Assembly (NCBI RefSeq): GCF_001661345.1
Contig: NW_017962914.1
Span: 646,439 to 710,438 of the forward strand
Direction: 5' to 3'
Length of the DNA stretch: 64,000 nucleotides
From: Ascoidea rubescens DSM 1968
Taxonomy: Eukaryota > Ascomycota > Saccharomycetes > Ascoideales > Ascoideaceae
The translations under genes were made by a program, and so were the position numbers. This document shows positions 40,940-49,039 of the stretch, piece by piece. Below the pieces are notes generated by a model. It had not been told where the DNA came from. It ran no database searches and worked only from the letters and a program-made list of their open reading frames with translations. Position 1 is the first letter of the stretch; each line of letters opens with the position of its first letter.

Positions 40940-42457
40940 TTATAAATCCCACCCCAAGTTAACATGATAGGCCTTGGTCTGTGTGTAGTTGGTCAATCCA
41001 TACTCCCCAAGTTCTCTACCAATACCACTCATCTTCACACCTCCAAATGGAACTCTGAAGTCGCTATCATTACTTGAATTGATCCACACCATGCCAGCTT
41101 CTAACTCCCTAGCAACTTTGTGTGCCCTGGTGATATCCTTCGAGAACAATGCTGCTGCTAGCCCATACAGAGTGTCGTTGGCCAATTCGATGGCTTCTTC
41201 CTCAGTCTTGAATGGAATACACGACACAACTGGCCCAAATATTTCTTCTTTGAAGATGGTCATCTCAGGTGTAACGTCATAGAATATAGTTGGCTTCACA
41301 AAGTATCCCTTGGCCAACACTTCATCGTCAGTCACTTTGTAGCCACCAGTAAACACTTTGGCTCCTTCTTTCTTGCCGATCTCAATGTACTTCAAAATTC
41401 TGTCTTGTTGTTGTTTGGACACTTGAGGACCAACCATAACTGTGTCATCGCCGAATGGCAAGCCTTGTTTATAATCAGAATCAATGCATTCCTTTAGTTT
41501 TTCAATAAACTTCATATAAATTGGTTCTTGAATCAAGACCCTTGAGTTTGAAGTACAAACTTGCCCCGAATTAAAGAAAATACCAAAAGCAGCCCATTTG
41601 ACTGCTTGTTCAAGATTAGCATCCTCAAAGATCACTAATGGCGATTTACCACCAGTTTCTAGTGTGACAGCCTTCATATTAGACGATGCAGCCTTTTGGA
41701 TGATTTGACCAACAGCAGTTGATCCAGTGAATGCAATCTTTGACACCAATGGATGTGTCGACAAGGCAGAACCAGCAACTGGTCCAAGCCCAGAGATGAT
41801 GTTCACGACTCCTGCTGGAAATCCGGCTTCCACAACCAAATTGCATAGATACAACGCTGATAATGGAGTTTGTTCAGCCGATTTCAATACAATTGTGTTA
41901 CCAGCAGCAAGAGCTGGCCCGATTTTCCAACTGAGCATACACAATGGATAGTTCCATGGGATAATCTGTCCACACACTCCATATGGTTCGTGCACAGTGT
42001 ATGCCAATTTGTTATCATCAACTGGAATTGTCTGGCCATGCACTTTATCGGCCCAACCGCCGTAGTATCTTAAAACGTTGTAAAGTTCACCAATGTCACC
42101 CTTTGCATTTTGCTCAAAGGGTTTACCAGAATCAATTGCTTCAATGGCAGCTAGTTTATCGGTGTCTCTTTCACACAACTCAGATAACTTGACTAACAAT
42201 CTGCCTCTATCGCTGCCTGAGGTGTGTCTCCAGGTAGTTTTGAATGCGTCTTTAGCAGCTTTGACAGCCACATCGACATCTTCTTCAGATGCAGCATAGA
42301 CTGAGCATATCTTTTCACCATTGGACGGATCTATGGTGTCAATTGTCTCTTTTTTGATTGATGGAACAAATTTGTTGTTTATGAATAACCCAGTTGGTTG
42401 TTTGTAGCTAAAGCCATTGGGCAAGGTTAATTCGTGAAATTCTGGTAGTTCAGTCAT
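40940..42457 (-). CDS. Cytosolic aldehyde dehydrogenase, copy 1 (Ald2/Ald3-like)
   Basis: This 505-residue enzyme oxidises aldehydes to acids with NAD(P)+. The catalytic Cys301 lies in NSGQVCTSNSR and the general base Glu267 in LETGGKSP. The Rossmann motif FTGSTAVG and the PWNYPL block are present. In LKSAEQTP a Glu sits where it usually favours NAD+. There is no mitochondrial presequence. Blocks such as WINSSNDSDFRVPFGG resemble cytosolic yeast Ald2/Ald3 more than Ald6. In S. cerevisiae Ald2/Ald3 oxidise 3-aminopropanal from polyamine breakdown; this role is inferred here. The coding sequence appears identical to the inverted copy at 46459-47976 except the last four codons (Gly-Trp-Asp-Leu here). 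The 5' and 3' flanks differ completely from that copy. Confidence 0.93.
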   Translation of the reverse strand: MTELPEFHELTLPNGFSYKQPTGLFINNKFVPSIKKETIDTIDPSNGEKICSVYAASEEDVDVAVKAAKDAFKTTWRHTSGSDRGRLLVKLSELCERDTDKLAAIEAIDSGKPFEQNAKGDIGELYNVLRYYGGWADKVHGQTIPVDDNKLAYTVHEPYGVCGQIIPWNYPLCMLSWKIGPALAAGNTIVLKSAEQTPLSALYLCNLVVEAGFPAGVVNIISGLGPVAGSALSTHPLVSKIAFTGSTAVGQIIQKAASSNMKAVTLETGGKSPLVIFEDANLEQAVKWAAFGIFFNSGQVCTSNSRVLIQEPIYMKFIEKLKECIDSDYKQGLPFGDDTVMVGPQVSKQQQDRILKYIEIGKKEGAKVFTGGYKVTDDEVLAKGYFVKPTIFYDVTPEMTIFKEEIFGPVVSCIPFKTEEEAIELANDTLYGLAAALFSKDITRAHKVARELEAGMVWINSSNDSDFRVPFGGVKMSGIGRELGEYGLTNYTQTKAYHVNLGWDL

Positions 42458-43134
42458 GTTAAAAGAAATCTCTGATGATAAATAACCAATATGATAGTGC
42501 TAGAGTAGAACTGTTGGTTTAGATTGCTGGGGGATAGAGAAGGTGGTGTACTTTAGGGGGTGGTAGGTCTTTAAATACTCAGTCTGAGATAATTCTAAAG
42601 TTTATTGAAACCCTTTTGGGCAATTTTATTGAAGATGTTTTGCAATTTCTTATCAAATCAGCTTTGTTGCTCCAATAAAGTCTCAACCTCCAAAGTTCAG
42701 GAAGCTAAAAGGACTTATCTAGCGAAGGCTCCCATTGGCCAATGGCTGCTGGAAGCTGGGGAAAACGCGATAACCATCCATTTCCCTAGCTCGATGCAGA
42801 TTGCTCAATCGAACTGATCTACTGGCTGGTGTTTCGTTGTTCTATTGTTTGGCTTCTCTTCTCTTGTGTTGCTCTCACTCTGCTCTCATTCTGCTCTCGT
42901 TCTGTTGTTTTGTTGCAACGCTTTTACTTTGATAGGAAGCAAAACGCAGCCGAACCTCTGTAGAAATTGCCGCTTTGGTGATTATCCGCCTACATGCAGA
43001 AACCCGCAGAGGGGTGCATGCTTCGAGAGACTGCGATAGCTGCTGAGTATCTTGAATATGTTGAATATTTGTTGATTAGCTGTGGAGTATCTGTTGGTTG
43101 TTAGATAACTGCTGAACTATAGACTACAAAGTAA
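42458..43134. other. Promoter of dehydrogenase copy 1, GC-richer island
   Basis: This spacer of 677 bases separates two minus-strand genes. The 100 bases next to the dehydrogenase include a TTTAAATA element near 42570. From 42690 to 43030 the sequence is GC-richer, with frames on the plus strand (70 and 64 codons) that resemble nothing. The flank shares no visible similarity with the 5' flank of copy 2. Confidence 0.5.
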
Positions 43135-44556
43135 CTACAATTTGGAGGCCCTGCAGTTGGGATAGTAGTATCTTGTTTCCTTTCGCATCAATTTGAAAGG
43201 TTGGTTGTTCTCCCGCAACTTTCCCACATATTCGATAAGCTCCCCAAATCTCTTCTTCTTGATCTTACTCGAATGCAATCTCAATTTGTATCTTTGGTCA
43301 TCCCAACGCTCTGCTTGAAACCCACTGTTGAGCCCCTGCTCATCTATGATCCTTTGCAAGGCCTTGCAATAGTTCAAATCCAGGGGGAACTTCAAATCAT
43401 GGTAGAGTTTTCCAACTCCCTTCTGCTGGATTAACTGGTTATCTTCTTGTATCATTTGAGATTCAGTTGGCAATTTTAATCTCCCTGATAAAACCCTTGA
43501 GATGATCGCAGCTTGAGACTCTGAGAACGACATTGGTATAATGTTTTTGGGTAATGCAACAAAAGAAAGTGTGGGATCATAGATATAAAACATATGTTTG
43601 TAAAGTCTATGCACCATTTTTCCATCTGTAATCAATGGTTCCAGATATTTTAGACCATCGTTGGATACTTTATCAACATAACTCTTCAAAAATGGGAAAT
43701 CATACAAGTAGCCAGTGCAAAATATTATTGTATCAATGCTCTCCACTTTTTTGTTATCAATAGTGATAACTGATCTATTATTTAAATAATCGTATTTTTT
43801 CACTTGAGAAATACACTTGATGAACTTATTTTGGTTAATGATATCATTTTCTGCGTTTTTCTTAACCGAAAGATATATGCTTTTAGCTGTTGTAGATAAT
43901 TGCGTTGAAATATCAATTCCTGATGCTGAATTTCCAATGATTAGAACTTTTTTATCCTTAAAATCAATTGAATCATTAAACCCTTTCGAATGGATAACCG
44001 ACTTAGGATCATAGAATTTCCAATCTTCCAATCCTAACACTCTGGGTATAAATGGCTTATTATAGTGTCCATTGGCTATTACTATCGCGTCGTAATTCTT
44101 GATCGCAACTTGATTATTCTTGAGATTTTGATACTTGACAAACCATTTATTTAATCTTCTGTCTTTAATTATTGAAATAACATTGGAGTTTAAATGGAAC
44201 TGTAATTGATTGTTTCTCTTGTTTATTGAATTTGAATAGTTTTGAATATACTTTAATATCTCTTGTCTTTTAGGAAACATATCACAAGAGTTTGGTAACG
44301 GAAAATTATTATATGCCATCATATACTTGGTTATATTAGTCTCCAAATGATTATACATTGGTGAAAAGAAATTTTTCTCATTATCAACTTTATTTTTATT
44401 GTAATTCCATAATCCCCCAAATGATCCAGATCTTTCAAATAAATCTACATTATCAAATGGCAGATTTGGTTCTTGAGATAATGCATTAGCTACTGCTAAT
44501 CCAGCTGGCCCTCCACCAATTACAGCAACCGATTTAATCTTCAATTCTTTTGTCAT
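43135..44556 (-). CDS. FMO1: Flavin-containing monooxygenase
   Basis: The 473-residue product is a class B flavoprotein monooxygenase like yeast Fmo1, which oxidises thiols such as glutathione with NADPH and O2 and helps keep the ER oxidising. The FAD motif GGGPAGLAVANAL is near residue 13, the FMO hallmark region DPKSVIHSKGF near 185, the NADPH motif IGNSASGIDIS near 205, and FCTGYLYDFPFL replaces the usual ATGY motif. A tail of about 50 basic residues follows. The frame is open three codons upstream, but from a TTG; ATG at 44556 gives the natural start just before the FAD motif. The gene lies between the inverted dehydrogenase copies and would be inverted if they recombined. Confidence 0.9.
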   Translation of the reverse strand: MTKELKIKSVAVIGGGPAGLAVANALSQEPNLPFDNVDLFERSGSFGGLWNYNKNKVDNEKNFFSPMYNHLETNITKYMMAYNNFPLPNSCDMFPKRQEILKYIQNYSNSINKRNNQLQFHLNSNVISIIKDRRLNKWFVKYQNLKNNQVAIKNYDAIVIANGHYNKPFIPRVLGLEDWKFYDPKSVIHSKGFNDSIDFKDKKVLIIGNSASGIDISTQLSTTAKSIYLSVKKNAENDIINQNKFIKCISQVKKYDYLNNRSVITIDNKKVESIDTIIFCTGYLYDFPFLKSYVDKVSNDGLKYLEPLITDGKMVHRLYKHMFYIYDPTLSFVALPKNIIPMSFSESQAAIISRVLSGRLKLPTESQMIQEDNQLIQQKGVGKLYHDLKFPLDLNYCKALQRIIDEQGLNSGFQAERWDDQRYKLRLHSSKIKKKRFGELIEYVGKLRENNQPFKLMRKETRYYYPNCRASKL

Positions 44557-45769
44557 TTCAACCAATATATATAATATATGATATAAATAACCTGGAGTAT
44601 GTAACTTAGAGTGTATTAGTTATAATTTTCTATTCCTATATACAAATAATACTTAATAATTACTAATCCAATAAGCTGAATCAAAAAAAACAAAAAACTG
44701 TGTAGATATTGTGGAAAAAAAAATGTGTGAAAAGTGTATTATTGTACCTATATATTTGAAAAACCGTTATGATTTATGAACCAAGCTATAGGGACATTCA
44801 TAAAGTTACTATTACTACTACAAAGAAATGGCTGTTCATAATTAATAAGTAAACACAGGCTTATAATCGCATGAAATTTGTTGATTCCACAGTATTTTGT
44901 TGTTTTGCCCACCAATAAAACTGTTCAATTTGGCTATGAACAATATAAGGTACTGACTTGCAAACGAATATAATGATATACTTGAACTGATTCCAGCAAA
45001 TGTACAATTCAATAATTATAATCCAACCACTGATCACTGATGTTGGAAATTTTAGAAACTCACTCGCTAAATTTGCAATATATATCGCCATCGAGATTCA
45101 GAAGTTCTAACAACCCAATCTCCCTTAACAAAAAGAGAATTACAACTAAAATTTGAAATCAAATATAGTAATACAATTCACTATCTCTGAAAACCAAATG
45201 AAAAATTATAAGAGCCCAATAAACTAAATGTGACCATAAAAAACATTTCAGCAAAATATTCAAACTAAACTAAACTAAACTAAAAAATCAAAAAATCAAA
45301 AAAATGTATTTGGAATAGACCAATCGAAGTATTTATTCGAACAACTCAACGATAATATTAGCCAACAAAAAAACAAGCTTTTACCTAAAAGAAAACAAAA
45401 TTGATCTTGAAAATCAACTCCATACTCATCATCCCCAACAATCGTATTTTGTTTTTTGGTGTTCTTTTTGACCAGCTTCTTGACACTTTTAGTCAGATAA
45501 GGTTTCGATGTAACTAATATCACTAAAACTTTATATCAAAATATATTGGAGTATTGAAAAAAACACTTCCAACATGAATTTGAACGCATGTTTAAGATCA
45601 AGATCGAGATCGAGATTGAAAATTTCTTCAATTTTTTCTGGCTAAAAACTACATTTCTTTAATGGAAATAAGATCTATTGCTACTTATCCTTAACTATCA
45701 TTGGTTATTTGAAATTAACATATCTATAAAATTTATGAGTTTTTCTAGAATCTGGAGAAAAAACAAGCA
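44557..45769. other. 1.2-kb spacer between FMO1 and SOM1
   Basis: No supported gene. The frame at 45296-45523 (minus) is interesting: its first 40 residues are Lys-rich with an acidic motif (GDDEYGVDF), but it has no ATG and I could not find a credible upstream exon. An ACTAAACTAAACTAAA repeat and a doubled AAAAAATC unit lie at 45262-45302. AGATCGAGATCGAGAT repeats are at 45600-45615. Confidence 0.45.
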
Positions 45770-46336
45770 TCATAAATTCACCAATGCCTCCTTCAAGTCC
45801 TTTTCTGCTTTAAGATATCTGATAGCATCTTTTTTCTGATTCTTGAAACGATGATTAGTGCTATTGTTTGTAACTTCAACAAGTTGGTGAAAATTATCCA
45901 AACTCTGGCATGTTTTAAATAGCCTTTTAAACGGTAGACAGATTATATTGTCGTTTTTGTAATCATAGGAACACTCATACTGAGTTAGTGACTTCAATTT
46001 GCAATTTTCTTTCTTCAAGGTCTCTGGCGAGATGTCAGTTAGCGATATGTGTTTCTTTTTAATGAGAAACTGAGCATTATCTCTTGATAGAACAGGAGTA
46101 GGAGGCGCCATGATCATGTTGAGCAAATCTTCTTTGGTCTCTTTGAGAGGAGCTCTTCTTTGCAGGCTCTGGCCAATCAAAACAAGCAACGCCACTTCAG
46201 TGGGTCTTCTATTTCTGGCTAAATTAGGAAACAGGCGCTGTCTCTTTTGGGAAAAGTCTGGAGCTGAATGAATTGATTCAATGAGGAAGGAAGGTAAATT
46301 GGTAATGGTGAAGTGGTGGGCTTCAATAGTGGACAT
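45770..46336 (-). CDS. SOM1: Mitochondrial inner membrane peptidase subunit Som1, with possible N-terminal extension
   Basis: Som1 is a small subunit of the mitochondrial inner membrane peptidase (Imp1/Imp2). The conserved part starts with MAPPTPVLSRD at 46111, the canonical Som1 start, and continues with NCKLKSLTQYECSY and CLPFKRLFKTC, which carry the paired Cys pattern of the family. From this Met the protein is 113 residues (74 in S. cerevisiae), with a longer, basic C-tail. The same frame is open upstream with an ATG at 46336, adding 75 residues that look coding (a Phe/Leu-rich start, then an Arg-rich stretch). Whether translation begins at 46336, at 46117 or at 46111 is unclear; the family argues for 46111. 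Only about 120 bases separate 46336 from the divergent dehydrogenase copy 2. Confidence 0.8.
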   Translation of the reverse strand: MSTIEAHHFTITNLPSFLIESIHSAPDFSQKRQRLFPNLARNRRPTEVALLVLIGQSLQRRAPLKETKEDLLNMIMAPPTPVLSRDNAQFLIKKKHISLTDISPETLKKENCKLKSLTQYECSYDYKNDNIICLPFKRLFKTCQSLDNFHQLVEVTNNSTNHRFKNQKKDAIRYLKAEKDLKEALVNL

Positions 46337-46458
46337 GCTGGAGATCTTAAAGGATAAAATGCCCACTAGCTTTACAAATTAGTGGAAACTTGATCAGTTT
46401 TGCAAAAGACGTCTTTTTTACATTGGGAAACAAACAAAAATTGGCAATACTAGTCAAA

Positions 46459-47976
46459 ATGACTGAACTACCAGAATTTCACGAATTAACCTTGCCCAAT
46501 GGCTTTAGCTACAAACAACCAACTGGGTTATTCATAAACAACAAATTTGTTCCATCAATCAAAAAAGAGACAATTGACACCATAGATCCGTCCAATGGTG
46601 AAAAGATATGCTCAGTCTATGCTGCATCTGAAGAAGATGTCGATGTGGCTGTCAAAGCTGCTAAAGACGCATTCAAAACTACCTGGAGACACACCTCAGG
46701 CAGCGATAGAGGCAGATTGTTAGTCAAGTTATCTGAGTTGTGTGAAAGAGACACCGATAAACTAGCTGCCATTGAAGCAATTGATTCTGGTAAACCCTTT
46801 GAGCAAAATGCAAAGGGTGACATTGGTGAACTTTACAACGTTTTAAGATACTACGGCGGTTGGGCCGATAAAGTGCATGGCCAGACAATTCCAGTTGATG
46901 ATAACAAATTGGCATACACTGTGCACGAACCATATGGAGTGTGTGGACAGATTATCCCATGGAACTATCCATTGTGTATGCTCAGTTGGAAAATCGGGCC
47001 AGCTCTTGCTGCTGGTAACACAATTGTATTGAAATCGGCTGAACAAACTCCATTATCAGCGTTGTATCTATGCAATTTGGTTGTGGAAGCCGGATTTCCA
47101 GCAGGAGTCGTGAACATCATCTCTGGGCTTGGACCAGTTGCTGGTTCTGCCTTGTCGACACATCCATTGGTGTCAAAGATTGCATTCACTGGATCAACTG
47201 CTGTTGGTCAAATCATCCAAAAGGCTGCATCGTCTAATATGAAGGCTGTCACACTAGAAACTGGTGGTAAATCGCCATTAGTGATCTTTGAGGATGCTAA
47301 TCTTGAACAAGCAGTCAAATGGGCTGCTTTTGGTATTTTCTTTAATTCGGGGCAAGTTTGTACTTCAAACTCAAGGGTCTTGATTCAAGAACCAATTTAT
47401 ATGAAGTTTATTGAAAAACTAAAGGAATGCATTGATTCTGATTATAAACAAGGCTTGCCATTCGGCGATGACACAGTTATGGTTGGTCCTCAAGTGTCCA
47501 AACAACAACAAGACAGAATTTTGAAGTACATTGAGATCGGCAAGAAAGAAGGAGCCAAAGTGTTTACTGGTGGCTACAAAGTGACTGACGATGAAGTGTT
47601 GGCCAAGGGATACTTTGTGAAGCCAACTATATTCTATGACGTTACACCTGAGATGACCATCTTCAAAGAAGAAATATTTGGGCCAGTTGTGTCGTGTATT
47701 CCATTCAAGACTGAGGAAGAAGCCATCGAATTGGCCAACGACACTCTGTATGGGCTAGCAGCAGCATTGTTCTCGAAGGATATCACCAGGGCACACAAAG
47801 TTGCTAGGGAGTTAGAAGCTGGCATGGTGTGGATCAATTCAAGTAATGATAGCGACTTCAGAGTTCCATTTGGAGGTGTGAAGATGAGTGGTATTGGTAG
47901 AGAACTTGGGGAGTATGGATTGACCAACTACACACAGACCAAGGCCTATCATGTTAACTTGGGTCTAAAACTTTGA
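46459..47976 (+). CDS. Cytosolic aldehyde dehydrogenase, copy 2 (inverted twin of copy 1)
   Basis: The protein has 505 residues, with catalytic Cys301 and Glu267 as in copy 1. The only differences I found lie in the last residues: Gly-Leu-Lys-Leu here against Gly-Trp-Asp-Leu. I compared most of the coding sequence with the reverse complement of copy 1 block by block and saw no mismatch from the ATG to codon 501, including third positions. Upstream the two diverge within a few bases of the ATG. The frame extends upstream to 46390 but only from a TTG, so ATG 46459 is the start. The two copies face away from each other with about 4 kb between. Different promoters (this one shared with SOM1) suggest different regulation of the same enzyme. 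Codon 430 is the only CTG I noticed. Confidence 0.93.
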   Translation: MTELPEFHELTLPNGFSYKQPTGLFINNKFVPSIKKETIDTIDPSNGEKICSVYAASEEDVDVAVKAAKDAFKTTWRHTSGSDRGRLLVKLSELCERDTDKLAAIEAIDSGKPFEQNAKGDIGELYNVLRYYGGWADKVHGQTIPVDDNKLAYTVHEPYGVCGQIIPWNYPLCMLSWKIGPALAAGNTIVLKSAEQTPLSALYLCNLVVEAGFPAGVVNIISGLGPVAGSALSTHPLVSKIAFTGSTAVGQIIQKAASSNMKAVTLETGGKSPLVIFEDANLEQAVKWAAFGIFFNSGQVCTSNSRVLIQEPIYMKFIEKLKECIDSDYKQGLPFGDDTVMVGPQVSKQQQDRILKYIEIGKKEGAKVFTGGYKVTDDEVLAKGYFVKPTIFYDVTPEMTIFKEEIFGPVVSCIPFKTEEEAIELANDTLYGLAAALFSKDITRAHKVARELEAGMVWINSSNDSDFRVPFGGVKMSGIGRELGEYGLTNYTQTKAYHVNLGLKL

Positions 47977-48183
47977 ATGAGAAAGTTTTTATTTTTTTAT
48001 ATACTCTCTTCTTTTAAACATATTTAACAGTTCTAACCGCCGAATTTCCAGTTCTGTAGAGATTATAATAGTAGGGCTCTATGTATCAGGGCTCTATCTC
48101 CAGTGATCCCAGGCTCAAAAATATTTGGGTCTTTCAAAACACACATCAAAAGCAAACAGTGTCTATCACTAAATCTATCCAAT
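47977..48183. other. Spacer dehydrogenase copy 2/TAF9
   Basis: A 207-base spacer holding the dehydrogenase 3' end and the TAF9 promoter. An in-frame extension upstream of the TAF9 ATG is open from 48103 but starts at GTG and does not resemble Taf9. Confidence 0.5.
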
Positions 48184-48738
48184 ATGAATAAAAATAGCTC
48201 GTCTGGAAATTTGCAAGGCAACAATCTTTCCACTAACCAATCAACACAACAGTCGGAATCAGTGACCCCGAGGGATGTCCGTATCTTGCGTTTAATATTT
48301 AACAGTCATGGCATTGAGTCGTATCAAGATCATGTTCCTCTACAATTGATGGATTTTGCTTATCGATATACAACAAGTGTTTTAAAAGATGCTGTAATAT
48401 TTAATGACCATGCCAACGCCAAATCCTCAAGCATATCTAGTGCTGGAAATTCAGGCTCGGCTCTTAGAAACCTCACAATTGACGATGTTAGATTAAGTAT
48501 TGCTGCGAGAACAAATTACCAATTCAAACCAAATGCTCCAAAGGAATTACTATTGCAAATTGCAAGCGAGAAAAATAAAAAACCTTTGCCTCCAATAATG
48601 CCAACCTGGGGTATAAGATTGCCTCCTGAGAAGTACTGCCTAACTGCCAGAGAATCCGATTTGAATGATGATCTTCTACTCGACAGTGATATGGAGGATG
48701 AGGAAATGGAAGACAATCATGGTGATTCTAATCAATGA
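48184..48738 (+). CDS. TAF9: TFIID/SAGA subunit TAF9
   Basis: TAF9 is a histone-fold subunit shared by TFIID and SAGA that pairs with TAF6. The 184-residue product has the histone fold at about residues 25-115: VTPRDVRILRLIFNSHGI, then YTTSVLKDAVIFNDHA and LTIDDVRLSIAAR. The fold is interrupted by a Ser/Gly-rich insert (KSSSISSAGNSGS), where yeast proteins often have a loop. After it comes the conserved block LPPIMPTWGIRLPPEKYCLT, then an acidic C-terminal tail. S. cerevisiae Taf9 has 157 residues. The ATG at 48184 gives a short Asn/Ser/Gln-rich leader. Confidence 0.93.
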   Translation: MNKNSSSGNLQGNNLSTNQSTQQSESVTPRDVRILRLIFNSHGIESYQDHVPLQLMDFAYRYTTSVLKDAVIFNDHANAKSSSISSAGNSGSALRNLTIDDVRLSIAARTNYQFKPNAPKELLLQIASEKNKKPLPPIMPTWGIRLPPEKYCLTARESDLNDDLLLDSDMEDEEMEDNHGDSNQ

Positions 48739-49039
48739 ACATTTGCTTTTTTTTTAATTTAGTTTATACTTATATAGTTGTACTTATATGGAATGGAAAT
48801 TTACACAAATTTTATCAGTTAATTGCGTATGAAATTATATAAAAAAACCCATGAATCACAAGTAAAAAGCAAATGAAAATGTTATAAACAAACGAAAATT
48901 CTTAAATTAAAAAAAAAAAATTATTGAAAAAGCTGAAAAAAGATTATAAAGTTAAAAAAATAAAAAATTAAATAAAAATTCTAAAAAAGTGAATTGTATA
49001 AAAAAAATTCAAATTAGTGTTCTTTAAGTGTTATTTACG
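48739..49039. other. Convergent spacer TAF9/arrestin
   Basis: The two genes converge over 301 strongly AT-rich bases with A-runs and T-runs, suitable for 3' end formation. Nothing else is seen. Confidence 0.5.

Noticed and set aside
40989-42299. Antisense frames inside dehydrogenase copy 1, repeated identically inside copy 2
   Set aside because: They are shadows of the dehydrogenase coding strand; their identity only reflects identity of the twins. They did help confirm nucleotide identity.
45296-45523. Lys-rich frame with GDDEYGVDF between FMO1 and SOM1
   Set aside because: No ATG in frame and no convincing upstream exon or splice sites; kept only as a remark in the spacer entry.
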